From Pseudomonadota bacterium (lineage in GTDB: Bacteria > Pseudomonadota > Gammaproteobacteria > Steroidobacterales > Steroidobacteraceae), in contig JAJZLX010000267.1 in assembly GCA_021850555.1 (NCBI GenBank), forward strand, positions 1 to 57,643: a stretch of DNA of 57,643 nt, in the 5' to 3' direction. Shown piece by piece: positions 44,565 to 53,234 of the stretch. Every line of letters starts with the position of its first letter. The stretch's first letter is position 1. Position numbers and translations under genes: made by a program. The notes below the pieces were generated by a model. The model was not told where the DNA came from, ran no database searches, and worked only from the letters and a program-made list of their open reading frames with translations.

Positions 44565-45362
44565 TCAGTACAGGGCGGAATCAGCGGACGCGCCTGGACG
44601 CTGAGCAAGGGCCTGCAGCCATTCGGCGGCCCGCCCCGTGAGCATGGCAAGATCCGAGCTCACGGCGCTCCAGGTATAACCGTAGTCGAGAAACCGCCGC
44701 ACCATCTGCGGATTGCCGCCGACGATGCCTATGGGTTTGCCCGCGGCGCGCGCAAGCGTAGCGGCGCGGGCGATCAGCCGCTGCACCTCCTCGTTGCCGA
44801 TGTCCCCGATGTGCCCGAGGGTTGCCGCCAGATCGCCCGGGCCCACGAACAGCGAGTCGACACCGGGCACGTCCGCGATCTCTCCGAGCCGCTCGATCGC
44901 CTCCGGTGTCTCCAACTGAATCACCACCGCGAGCCCCTCGTTCGCGATCCGCAGGTAATCGGGCGTGTGCCCGTAGCGCGAGCCGCGATGCATGGCCGCA
45001 ACGCCGCGGACCCCGGCGGGCGGATAACGCGTGTAGGAGACGGCCGCCCGCGCATGCTCGGCCGTCTGGATGAAGGGAAACATGACACTCGTGGCGCCGG
45101 CGTCGAGCACCTGCTTCACTCTGACCGGGTCGTTGCTCGCCAGGCGCACCAGCGGCGCGGCCGGCGTCCCGGCAAGCGCGCGCAGCAGCTCGATCGTATC
45201 GCCGATGTGCAGCGGACTGTGTTCCATGTCGACGACGAGAAAGTCGAATCCGCAATGCCCCATGGCCTCCGCCACGGCCGCCGAGGCGGACATCAGCCAG
45301 GAGCCGATGGCCGGGCGGACCGGCCGGTCGAGCACGGCCGCTTTGAACCCGTTCGATGTCAT
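44565..45362 (-). CDS. HpcH/HpaI-family aldolase, putative KDSG aldolase
   Basis: From ATG at 45362 (AGGGGA upstream) this is a 265-residue class II pyruvate aldolase. Catalytic or metal-site features are His48 in DMEHSPLH, Arg in LVRLASND, Glu in QLETPEA and Asp in FVGPGDLAATLG. It would cleave 2-keto-3,6-dideoxy-6-sulfogluconate to pyruvate and 3-sulfolactaldehyde. The known sulfo-ED enzyme is of this family. It lies 16 bp after the dehydratase gene. Confidence 0.9.
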   Translation of the reverse strand: MTSNGFKAAVLDRPVRPAIGSWLMSASAAVAEAMGHCGFDFLVVDMEHSPLHIGDTIELLRALAGTPAAPLVRLASNDPVRVKQVLDAGATSVMFPFIQTAEHARAAVSYTRYPPAGVRGVAAMHRGSRYGHTPDYLRIANEGLAVVIQLETPEAIERLGEIADVPGVDSLFVGPGDLAATLGHIGDIGNEEVQRLIARAATLARAAGKPIGIVGGNPQMVRRFLDYGYTWSAVSSDLAMLTGRAAEWLQALAQRPGASADSALY

Positions 45363-45378
45363 GATCTTGAGTCCCCTG

Positions 45379-47175
45379 TCAGAAGATCGGTGGCTCCGGG
45401 GTGGGCGCCCGGCCTTCGAGAAAATCGAAATCACACCCTTGCGGCGCCTGTGTGACGTGCGCCTGATACAGCGCAGCGTATGAGCGCTGATACTCTCGGG
45501 CCGGAGGACGCCACGCATTGCGCCGGGCGCAGATCTCCTCCTCCGGCACCAGCATGTCCAGACGGCCGGCCGGCACATCCAGGCGCACACGATCTCCTGT
45601 GCGCAGCAGCGCCAACGGTCCGCCGATGGCCGCCTCGGGCGCGACGTGCACGATGCAACAGCCATAGTGCGTCCCGCTCATGCGGCCGTCGCAAATCCGC
45701 ACCATGTCGCGCACGCCCCGGGCGAGCAATTTGCGCGGGATCGGCAGATTCCCCCACTCGGGCATGCCGGGGGCGCCGACCGGGCCGCAATTGCGCAGCA
45801 CCAGAACGGTGTTCTCGTCCACCGGCAATGACGGATCGTCAATGCGCGCCGACAGCTCGGCGTGCGAGTCGAACACCAACGCCGGACCCTCGTGGCGCAT
45901 CAAGCGCGGATCGGCGGCGCTTGATTTGAGCACGGCTCCATCGGGACAGAGGTTGCCGCGCACCACATCGAGCGTGCGCCCGCGGCTGAGCGGCACCACC
46001 GGCTCGTCCAGCCCGCGAATGATCGTGTCGTCATAACAAGGCGCGCCGGCTATTGCGGCACCCAGCGTGCGCCCCTCCACGGTGAGGCAGTCGAGGTCGA
46101 GCCGGGCCGCGGTCTTGGCGAGCAGCGCCGGCAGTCCCCCTGCGAAATAGAAGTCCTCCATGAGCCGATCGCCGGACGGAAAAAGATTGGCGCAGACCGG
46201 GATGTCGCGCGCAATTGCGCCCAGATCCTCGAGCGTCACCCGGATGCCGGCACGGCCGGCCATCGCGATCAGATGAATCGCGGCGTTGGTGGATCCGCCG
46301 AGTGCCATGTAGACCGTGGCAGCGTTACGGAACGCTGCCGCCGAGAGGATCTGGGACGGCCTCAGGTCCTCGTGAACCATGGCGACGATGCGCGAGCCGC
46401 ACTCCGAGGCCATGCGCACGTGGCCGGAATCGGCCGCCGGGATCGAGGAGGCGCCGCGCAAGGTCAACCCCAATGCCTCGGCGACGGCGCTCATGGTGGA
46501 CGCTGTCCCCATCGTATTGCAGGTGCCGATCGAGCGGGTCATGCGCGACTCCAGATCGATCCAGTCATCGGGAGTGATGTTCCCGGCACGCAGCTCGTCC
46601 CAATATTTCTTGGTATGCGTTCCCGCTCCGGTGCGCACCCCGCGCCATTGCCCGTTGGACATCGGCCCCGCGGGACACACGATTGCCGGCAAATCCATGC
46701 TGATCGCTCCCATCAGCATCCCCGGAATCGACTTGTCGCACCCACCCAGCAGCACCGCCCCGTCGATCGGGTGCGAGCGCAGCAATTCTTCAGTCTCCAT
46801 GGCGAGAAAATTCCGGTAGAGCATGGTCGTGGGCTTGACCATGACCTCCCCGACCGAGAGTGCCGGAAGCTCGACCGGGTAGCCCCCGGCAAGCAAGACG
46901 CCACGCTTGACCGCCTCGGCGCGCTCACGCAGATGCGCATGACACGGACTCATGTCGCTCCACGTATTGATGATCGCGATGACCGGCCGGCCCAGGAATT
47001 CCTCGCGGCGCAGGCCCATCTGCTGGGTGCGCTGCCGGTGAGCGAAGCCGCGCATGTCGTCGCGCTCGTACCACCTGGCGCTACGCAATTCGCGCCGGCC
47101 CGCGGCTGGCCCGACGCTCGAATCGTTGGTCTGCGCCTGCGCGCAGGCACGAGAAGATCTTGTCTTTGTCGCCAT
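45379..47175 (-). CDS. IlvD/Edd-family dehydratase, putative 6-deoxy-6-sulfogluconate dehydratase
   Basis: The 598-residue protein is an Fe-S dehydratase of the sugar-acid branch. Cluster-binding cysteines lie in SDMSPCHAHL, GGCDKSIPG and IGTCNTMGTAST. Tracts like RSARWYERDDMRGFAHR match arabinonate-type dehydratases. It would remove water from sulfogluconate to form 2-keto-3-deoxy-sulfogluconate. It is the first gene of the five-gene sulfo-ED operon. The ATG has no Shine-Dalgarno, and operator copy 3 begins 7 bp upstream, so the message may be leaderless or nearly so. Confidence 0.92.
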   Translation of the reverse strand: MATKTRSSRACAQAQTNDSSVGPAAGRRELRSARWYERDDMRGFAHRQRTQQMGLRREEFLGRPVIAIINTWSDMSPCHAHLRERAEAVKRGVLLAGGYPVELPALSVGEVMVKPTTMLYRNFLAMETEELLRSHPIDGAVLLGGCDKSIPGMLMGAISMDLPAIVCPAGPMSNGQWRGVRTGAGTHTKKYWDELRAGNITPDDWIDLESRMTRSIGTCNTMGTASTMSAVAEALGLTLRGASSIPAADSGHVRMASECGSRIVAMVHEDLRPSQILSAAAFRNAATVYMALGGSTNAAIHLIAMAGRAGIRVTLEDLGAIARDIPVCANLFPSGDRLMEDFYFAGGLPALLAKTAARLDLDCLTVEGRTLGAAIAGAPCYDDTIIRGLDEPVVPLSRGRTLDVVRGNLCPDGAVLKSSAADPRLMRHEGPALVFDSHAELSARIDDPSLPVDENTVLVLRNCGPVGAPGMPEWGNLPIPRKLLARGVRDMVRICDGRMSGTHYGCCIVHVAPEAAIGGPLALLRTGDRVRLDVPAGRLDMLVPEEEICARRNAWRPPAREYQRSYAALYQAHVTQAPQGCDFDFLEGRAPTPEPPIF

Positions 47176-47182
47176 AAATGGT

Positions 47183-47203
47183 TATCTTATATCTTATATA
47201 AGA
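47183..47203 (+). promoter_or_regulatory. Operator copy 3, between the sulfo-ED operon and suyA
   Basis: TATCTTATA is followed at once by the palindrome TCTTATATAAGA (47192-47203); the 21 bp equal copy 1. The spacer between the divergent genes is only 53 bp, so one site must serve both operons. TATAAG boxes occur on each strand within the palindrome and could be overlapping -10 elements. I see no good -35 on either side. Confidence 0.85.
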
Positions 47204-47228
47204 GCTGCGCCACTGAGGACTTTTCCCA

Positions 47229-47519
47229 ATGCCGAAACATCCGCAATTGCTCGTTCACGACCACCGCGACAACGTCGGTGTGGTTGTGGTCGAGGATCTC
47301 ACCGCGGGAACCGACATTCTGGGTGTCGTGACCGAGGATAACAGCGAAATCCGCGCCGTGTGCAATCAGGACGTGCCAATCGGCCACAAGGTTGCCTTGC
47401 GCGATCTGGCGGTTGGCGAGTCGGTGATCAAGTACGGACAGGACATCGGTAAAGTCATCAAACCGATCCGGCGCGGCGATCACGTGCATACCCACAACCT
47501 CAAGACCAAGCGCTGGTGA
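47229..47519 (+). CDS. suyA: (R)-sulfolactate sulfo-lyase subunit alpha
   Basis: The 96-residue protein has the SAF fold of altronate-dehydratase N-terminal domains and SuyA hallmarks: [17 protein letters not shown] at the start and [12 protein letters not shown] at the end. With SuyB it eliminates sulfite from (R)-3-sulfolactate, yielding pyruvate. A TGAGGA Shine-Dalgarno precedes it. suyB follows 4 bp later. The small, separate alpha subunit is typical of Suy rather than of UxaA, which is one polypeptide. Confidence 0.92.
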   Translation: MPKHPQLLVHDHRDNVGVVVVEDLTAGTDILGVVTEDNSEIRAVCNQDVPIGHKVALRDLAVGESVIKYGQDIGKVIKPIRRGDHVHTHNLKTKRW

Positions 47520-47523
47520 GATC

Positions 47524-48699
47524 ATGGCAACTGTGAATCGGACCATTTGGGGCTACCGCCGCGAAAACGGCCGCGTCGGCGTGCGCAATTACGTCGCGGT
47601 CCTGCCCCTCGACGATATCTCCAATGCCGCGTGCGAGGCGGTCGCCGCACATATCAAAGGCACGATTGCCCTGCCCCACGCCTACGGGCGCCTGCAGTTC
47701 GGCGAGGATCTCGAACTGCACTTCCGGACCATGATCGGCACCGGCGCCAACCCGAACGTCGCCGCTTGCATCGTCATCGGCATCGAGCCGCAATGGACAC
47801 AGCATGTCGTCGACGGCATCGCGCAGACGGGCAAGCCGGTGGCGGGCTTCTCCATCGAAGGCAACGGCGACATCGCGACGATCGCGGCGGCCTCGCGCAA
47901 GGCGAAGGAATTCGTGCACATCGCCAGCGCAAAAGTGCGTCAAGAATGCCCGATCACCGATCTGTGGGTCGCGGCAAAGTGCGGCGAGAGCGACACCACG
48001 ACCGGGCTTGCCTCCTGTCCGACGGTGGGCAACATGTACGACAAGCTCATTCCGGCGGGTCTGTACGGCTGCTTCGGTGAGACCTCCGAGCTGACCGGCG
48101 CCGAGCGCCTGGCCGCCGCGCGCGCGGCGACGCCGGAGATTGCCGAGAAGTTCATGCGCACCTTCACCGCCTACCAGCAGGAGGTCATCGAGGCGCACAA
48201 GACCTCCGATCTATCCGACAGTCAGCCCACCAAGGGCAACATCGCCGGCGGCCTGACCACCATCGAGGAGAAGGCGCTCGGCAATCTCGAGAAAATCGGC
48301 AAGCAGGTCCGCTTCATCGACGTGCTGCAGCCGGCCGAGGCGCCGGGACGCGGCCCGGGCCTGTACTTCATGGACACCTCCTCCGCCGCGGCCGAGTGCT
48401 GCACGCTGCAGTCCGCGGCCGGCTATGTCGTGCACTGCTTCCCCACGGGTCAGGGCAACGTGATCGGCAACCCGATCATGCCGGTAATCAAGATCAGCGG
48501 AAATCCGCGCACTGTGCGCACCATGAGCGAGCACATTGATCTTGATGTCTCGGGGGTCATACGCCGAGAGATGACCATCGCCCAGGCCGGCGATGCGCTG
48601 ATCGAGGCCATCGTGCAAACTGCCAACGGGCGCTACACCTGCGCCGAGGCGCTCGGTCACCACGAATTCGTGATGACCAAACTCTATCGCAGCGCTTGA
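47524..48699 (+). CDS. suyB: (R)-sulfolactate sulfo-lyase subunit beta
   Basis: The 391-residue protein is the UxaA/GarD C-terminal family and matches Suy[32 protein letters not shown] at the N-terminus, [10 protein letters not shown], and [20 protein letters not shown]. Together with SuyA it forms the lyase that releases sulfite and pyruvate, the step that frees sulfur in this cluster. It lies between suyA and comC. Confidence 0.92.
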   Translation: MATVNRTIWGYRRENGRVGVRNYVAVLPLDDISNAACEAVAAHIKGTIALPHAYGRLQFGEDLELHFRTMIGTGANPNVAACIVIGIEPQWTQHVVDGIAQTGKPVAGFSIEGNGDIATIAAASRKAKEFVHIASAKVRQECPITDLWVAAKCGESDTTTGLASCPTVGNMYDKLIPAGLYGCFGETSELTGAERLAAARAATPEIAEKFMRTFTAYQQEVIEAHKTSDLSDSQPTKGNIAGGLTTIEEKALGNLEKIGKQVRFIDVLQPAEAPGRGPGLYFMDTSSAAAECCTLQSAAGYVVHCFPTGQGNVIGNPIMPVIKISGNPRTVRTMSEHIDLDVSGVIRREMTIAQAGDALIEAIVQTANGRYTCAEALGHHEFVMTKLYRSA

Positions 48700-48711
48700 G
48701 TCGCGTTGCAC

Positions 48712-49728
48712 ATGCCTACGCTCAGCATCGCCGAGTGCGAGCAGCTGGCGCAGCGGGCGCTGGCGGGGAGCGGCGCCGCTGCGGGACCAAGCGGGTCGAC
48801 CGCGCGCGCGCTGGTGGCGGCGGAGGTTGACGGGCAGTCCGGACACGGTCTTGGGCGGGTCCCGAGCTATGCCGCTCAGGTTCGCGCCGGCAAGGTCGAC
48901 GGCAATGCCCTGCCGAGCTTTCGGCGGCTGCGCCCCGCGGCGGTGCGCATCGACGCGGCGCGCGGCTTTGCCTATCCGGCACTTGACCTCGCGGTCGAGA
49001 CCTTGCCTGGACTCGCCCGAGAGTATGGGGTGGCGGGAGCGACGATCCATCGCTCGCACCACATCGGCGCGGCCGGCTACACGGCCGAGCGTCTGGCGCA
49101 ACACGGATGCGTGGCGCTCGTGTGCTCGAACACACCGAGCGCCATGGCCTTCGCCGGCGGAATTCGTCCGATGATGGGCACCAATCCGATCGCATTCGCT
49201 GCCCCCCTTCCCGGCCGCGTGCCGCTGGTCATCGACATGGCGCTCTCCCAGGTAGCCCGCAGCCGCATCGTCGCGGCCCAGAAAGCCGGCGAAGCGATCC
49301 CCTCGGAGTGGGCGATCGACCGCGCCGGCGAGCCCACGACCGATCCGAGCGCCGCCCTCTCGGGTGCCCTCAGGCCGGCCGGCGGGGTCAAGGGCGCCGC
49401 CCTGGCGCTCATCGTGGAGATTCTCTGCGGAGCACTCGCCGGCGGGCACTACGGCTGGGAGGCAAGCTCGTTCCTCGACGACCAGGGCCCCTCGCCCGCC
49501 GTGGGCCAGGTACTGCTGGCGCTCGACGCCGAGGCTCTGTCGGCCGGGGGCTTTGCCGGACGGATGTCCGAGTTGATCGAGGTGATGAACGCCGAGAGCG
49601 GAGTGCGGATTCCAGGCGATCGGCGGCTCTCGAGCCGGGCCCGCGCCAACGCTCACGGAGTGGAGGTGGGGGCGCAGTTGTACGCAACTCTCACCGGACT
49701 GGCGAACGAGGCGGGGACGGCGCAATGA
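48712..49728 (+). CDS. comC: (R)-sulfolactate dehydrogenase, malate/L-lactate dehydrogenase family
   Basis: From ATG at 48712 this is a 338-residue member of the type-2 malate/L-lactate dehydrogenase family. Signatures are IHRSHHIGAAGYTAERLA and GTNPIAFAAP (NAD-binding and catalytic regions). ComC interconverts sulfopyruvate and (R)-sulfolactate. Next to slcC and suyAB it gives the known two-dehydrogenase racemisation of sulfolactate. It overlaps slcC by 4 bp. A TTG six bases earlier is less likely as start. Confidence 0.86.
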   Translation: MPTLSIAECEQLAQRALAGSGAAAGPSGSTARALVAAEVDGQSGHGLGRVPSYAAQVRAGKVDGNALPSFRRLRPAAVRIDAARGFAYPALDLAVETLPGLAREYGVAGATIHRSHHIGAAGYTAERLAQHGCVALVCSNTPSAMAFAGGIRPMMGTNPIAFAAPLPGRVPLVIDMALSQVARSRIVAAQKAGEAIPSEWAIDRAGEPTTDPSAALSGALRPAGGVKGAALALIVEILCGALAGGHYGWEASSFLDDQGPSPAVGQVLLALDAEALSAGGFAGRMSELIEVMNAESGVRIPGDRRLSSRARANAHGVEVGAQLYATLTGLANEAGTAQ

Positions 49729-50654
49729 CCGACATCGTGATAAGCGAATTCATGGACGAGGCCGCGATCCGGGAGCACCTGGGTGAATTCGATGTGCTCT
49801 ACGATCCGAAGCTCGTCGAGCAGCCGCAGCGGCTGTACGCCATGCTGAGTGATTGCCGTGCGCTCGTGGTGCGCAATCGCACCCAGGTGCGCGGGGCACT
49901 ACTCGAGGCGGCACCGGGCCTTCGGGTCGTCGGCCGCCTTGGGGTGGGACTCGATAACATAGACGTCTCGGCCTGCACCGCGCGCGGCATCCGCGTGTGC
50001 CCGGCAACGGGCGCCAATGATCTCGCGGTCGCCGAATACGTGATCTGTGCCGCCCTGTTGCTGCTCCGGCGCGCTTGGTTCGCGACGGCGGAGGTAGCCG
50101 CCGGGAAATGGCCGCGCATGGAGTTGATCGGCCGGGAGCTCGCCGGCAAGCGCCTCGGCCTGGTCGGATTCGGCGCAATTGCTCGCCTGACGGCCCGCAA
50201 GGCGCTCGCGCTCGGCATGACGGTGGCCGCGTACGACCCGTTCGTCGAGCCGCGCGATGAGGCATGGCACGGTATCGAGCGCCAGGAGCTGGCACCGCTC
50301 CTCGCCGCCAGCGAAATCGTCAGCCTGCACATACCGCTCACCCCGCAGACCCGACACCTGATCAACGGGCAGGCGATAGCGGAGATGCGCCCCGGATCGA
50401 TCCTGATCAATGCGGCGCGCGGCGGCGTGGTCGATGAAGCCGCACTGATCGAAGCCCTGCGCACGCGACGGCTCGGCGGCGCGGCGCTCGACGTATTCGA
50501 GAGCGAGCCGCTGACGGCGGCAAGCGGCGCCGCCTGGCTGGATCTGCCCAATCTCCTGTTGACCCCCCACATCGCCGGCGTGACCGAGGAATCGAACGTG
50601 CGCGTGAGTCAGGTGGTGGCGCGGGCGGTTCGAGAGGCGCTTGACGACCGCTGA
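49725..50654 (+). CDS. slcC: (S)-sulfolactate dehydrogenase, D-2-hydroxyacid dehydrogenase family
   Basis: The 309-residue protein is a D-isomer-specific 2-hydroxyacid dehydrogenase of the phosphoglycerate dehydrogenase type. The cofactor motif is GLVGFGAIA (~143-151), the catalytic Arg lies in NAARGGVVDE and the catalytic His in LTPHIAG. SlcC oxidises (S)-sulfolactate to sulfopyruvate. The sulfolactaldehyde dehydrogenase of the sulfo-ED route makes (S)-sulfolactate, while SuyAB needs the (R) form, so this enzyme and ComC bridge the two. The start ATG overlaps the comC stop (ATGA). Confidence 0.87.
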   Translation: MTDIVISEFMDEAAIREHLGEFDVLYDPKLVEQPQRLYAMLSDCRALVVRNRTQVRGALLEAAPGLRVVGRLGVGLDNIDVSACTARGIRVCPATGANDLAVAEYVICAALLLLRRAWFATAEVAAGKWPRMELIGRELAGKRLGLVGFGAIARLTARKALALGMTVAAYDPFVEPRDEAWHGIERQELAPLLAASEIVSLHIPLTPQTRHLINGQAIAEMRPGSILINAARGGVVDEAALIEALRTRRLGGAALDVFESEPLTAASGAAWLDLPNLLLTPHIAGVTEESNVRVSQVVARAVREALDDR

Positions 50655-50709
50655 ACGCCCGCCGGGACGCCAATCCGACCCGCTCCGGCAAGTGCAAGTG
50701 AGTGATACC

Positions 50710-52182
50710 ATGAGACTCGAAGACACGACACTGCTGCGGCAACAATGCCTGATTGGCGGCAGCTGGAAGGACGCGGTGAGTGGCGCGACTGTCGCGGTGC
50801 ACAACCCGGCCACCGGCGAGCGGCTTGGAACTGTGCCCAACATGGGCGCAGCCGAGACCCGCCAGGCCATCGAGGCGGCCTCCGGCGCCCTGCCAGCCTG
50901 GGCTGCCCGCCCGGCCAAGGAGCGCGCGACTGTTCTGCGGCGCTGGTACGACCTCCTCCTGGCTCACCAGAACGACCTGGCCGTCCTGATGACCGCCGAG
51001 CAGGGCAAGCCGCTCGCCGAAGCGCGGGGCGAGATCGCCTTCGCCGCCGCCTTCATCGAATGGTTCGGCGAGGAAGCCAAGCGGGTGTACGGTGATGTCA
51101 TCCCGGGACAGAGCGCGGACAAGCGCATCATCGTTTTGCGTCAACCGATCGGCGTGGTAGCGGCGATCACCCCATGGAACTTCCCCGCCGCCATGATCGC
51201 CCGCAAGGCCGGTCCGGCGCTGGCCGCCGGCTGCACTTTCGTGTGCAAGCCAGCGCTGCAAACACCCTACTCCGCGCTTGCGCTCGCCGAGCTCGCGGTC
51301 CGCGCCGGTGTGCCGCCCGGAGTATTCAATGTCCTCACGGGTGCGGCGACCGAGATCGGCGGCGAGATGACCTCTAACCCACTGGTGCGCAAAGTAACCT
51401 TCACCGGTTCTACCAGCATCGGCAAACGGCTGATGGCCCAGTGCGCCGGGACGGTGAAAAAGCTCTCGCTGGAGCTCGGCGGCAACGCGCCATTCATCGT
51501 GTTCGATGACGCGGACATCGATGCAGCGGTGCAGGGGGCGATTGCAAGCAAGTACCGCAACACCGGCCAGACGTGCGTGTGCCCAAACCGCTTCCTGATC
51601 CAGGACGGTGTGTACGACGAGTTCGCGCGCAAGCTCAAGGCCGCGGTCGAGAAACTGCGGGTCGGCGACGGACTGGCGGGCCCCACCGATCAGGGACCGC
51701 TGATCGACGTCAACGCGTTGAGCAAGGTGCAGCAGCACGTATCGGACGCAGTAGGCAAGGGAGCCAAGGTCATCACGGGTGGCAAGCGCCACACGCTCGG
51801 CGGCACGTTCTTCGAGCCGACCATCCTCCGCGACGTGACGGCCGACATGCGCGTTGCGCAAGAGGAGATTTTCGGCCCGGTCTCTCCGCTATTTCGCTTC
51901 TCGACCGAAGCAGAGGCGATCGCGCTCGCCAATGCCACCGAGTTCGGCCTGGCCTCCTATCTTTACACTCGCGATCTGGCCCGCAGCTGGCGAGTGTCCG
52001 AGGCGCTCGAGTACGGCATGGTCGCGCTCAACACGGGGCTGTTCTCCACGGAGGTGGCGCCGTTCGGCGGAGTCAAGGAATCGGGGATCGGCCGCGAAGG
52101 GTCGAAGTACGGAATTCTCGACTACACTGAGCTCAAATACGTCTGCGTGGGCGGCATCGAGGCGCCCGCCGGAACCGGATGA
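50710..52182 (+). CDS. Aldehyde dehydrogenase, putative 3-sulfolactaldehyde dehydrogenase
   Basis: From ATG at 50710 this has 490 residues and resembles GabD-type succinate semialdehyde dehydrogenases. The catalytic Cys is in NTGQTCVCPNR, the Glu in LELGGNAPF, and the cofactor site in TPWNFPAAMIARK. It would oxidise the aldehyde from the aldolase to 3-sulfolactate with NAD(P). Known sulfolactaldehyde dehydrogenases of sulfo-ED are close relatives of GabD. It is the last gene of the suyA-suyB-comC-slcC unit, 55 bp after slcC. Confidence 0.9.
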   Translation: MRLEDTTLLRQQCLIGGSWKDAVSGATVAVHNPATGERLGTVPNMGAAETRQAIEAASGALPAWAARPAKERATVLRRWYDLLLAHQNDLAVLMTAEQGKPLAEARGEIAFAAAFIEWFGEEAKRVYGDVIPGQSADKRIIVLRQPIGVVAAITPWNFPAAMIARKAGPALAAGCTFVCKPALQTPYSALALAELAVRAGVPPGVFNVLTGAATEIGGEMTSNPLVRKVTFTGSTSIGKRLMAQCAGTVKKLSLELGGNAPFIVFDDADIDAAVQGAIASKYRNTGQTCVCPNRFLIQDGVYDEFARKLKAAVEKLRVGDGLAGPTDQGPLIDVNALSKVQQHVSDAVGKGAKVITGGKRHTLGGTFFEPTILRDVTADMRVAQEEIFGPVSPLFRFSTEAEAIALANATEFGLASYLYTRDLARSWRVSEALEYGMVALNTGLFSTEVAPFGGVKESGIGREGSKYGILDYTELKYVCVGGIEAPAGTG

Positions 52183-52286
52183 TCGGAGACGATCCCGGCG
52201 ACGAACTCTAGCGGATGGTCCGTGCCGGTAGGATCTGCAAGGTCTTGCCGCCCGGCCCAGGGCCGGCGCCCAACACCCGCTGGCTG

Positions 52287-53234
52287 CTATCGCACACTGA
52301 CAAGGGTCTGTGGCTGACTTACCGCCGCCTGCGCCAGATCGCGTAACATGCGCGTCGCGTGGCGCACCAGTGGAGTCGTCGGCTTGTGCGCCGGGCTTGC
52401 AAGGCAGAGCTTGTTGATCAGCGTCGGCTGCTCGATCGGACGCACGCTGAAGGCAAGCGGCGCTCCAGAGGCAAACACTGCACCACGGCAAAGCACGGCA
52501 TACCCGTAACCGGCACGCACCATGTCGAGAATTGCTGGCACGCCGGAGACTTCCCAATCGATACGCAGCGCCACGCCGGAAAGAACCGCTTGCGCCTCGA
52601 CCAGCCGCCGGATTGCCTGACTGTGATCGGTCATCACTAGCGAGTACTGAGGCAGGTCCGCGAAAGGCACTGGCAGCTCCGCGCGGGCTGCCGCCCGGGA
52701 GCCGCTCCGTCGCCGGTAACGTGCCGGGCCAACCAAGCACAGAGGCTCCTCGAGAATCGGCTGGATATCGATCGAAGTCTGCGGTTCGGGATTGTGGACC
52801 AGGGCAAGATCGACCCTCCCGGTGGCAATCCACTCGAGAAGGTAGCTCGATAGACCCTCCACAATCACCAATCTGGCCTTTGCGAGGCTTGATCGGAAGC
52901 CCGCGACCAGCGATAGCGTGAGCATGCGCCCGAGGCTCGGCGGCAGACCAATGACCACGCGCCCCGTCGGCTCCTCGCGACGTTCCTCGAGATCGGCGCG
53001 CGCCTGCTGCACCAATTGCAGGATGCCAGTGGCACGTTCGACCAGAAGCTTGCCCGCCTCGGTAAGCACGACCCCGCGGCCGGTACGGCGCAGCAGCGCG
53101 CAACGTAATTCGGTCTCGAGCAGTCGAAGCTGGCGACTGAGTACCGGCTGGGCCACATCGAGCACAAGCGCGGCGCGACTGAAGCTGCCGAGCCCGGCAA
53201 CCCGGACGAAATATTCCAGCTGTTTGAGGTTCAC
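52287..53234 (-). CDS. LysR-family transcriptional regulator
   Basis: The 315-residue protein has an N-terminal winged helix (residues 1-60: LKQLEYFVRVAGLGSFSRAALVLDVAQPVLSRQLRLLE) and a periplasmic-binding-like effector domain (~90-300). Its last base is 104 bp from the end of the convergent aldehyde dehydrogenase gene. An IS66-like element starts about 170 bp upstream of its ATG. Its target is unknown; it may not belong to the SQ island. Confidence 0.93.
   Translation of the reverse strand: MNLKQLEYFVRVAGLGSFSRAALVLDVAQPVLSRQLRLLETELRCALLRRTGRGVVLTEAGKLLVERATGILQLVQQARADLEERREEPTGRVVIGLPPSLGRMLTLSLVAGFRSSLAKARLVIVEGLSSYLLEWIATGRVDLALVHNPEPQTSIDIQPILEEPLCLVGPARYRRRSGSRAAARAELPVPFADLPQYSLVMTDHSQAIRRLVEAQAVLSGVALRIDWEVSGVPAILDMVRAGYGYAVLCRGAVFASGAPLAFSVRPIEQPTLINKLCLASPAHKPTTPLVRHATRMLRDLAQAAVSQPQTLVSVR

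Noticed and set aside
45379..47175. Calling the dehydratase and aldolase parts of an ordinary arabinonate or gluconate pathway
   Set aside because: Family likeness allows it, but the YihQ-type glycosidase, mutarotase, SuyAB, SlcC and ComC under the same operator favour sulfonated intermediates.
47229..48699. Reading the suyAB pair as altronate dehydratase
   Set aside because: UxaA is usually one polypeptide of about 500 residues; the separate small subunit, the VHDHRDNV and [12 protein letters not shown] motifs, and neighbours slcC and comC fit SuyAB. No uronate genes (uxaB, uxaC) are present.
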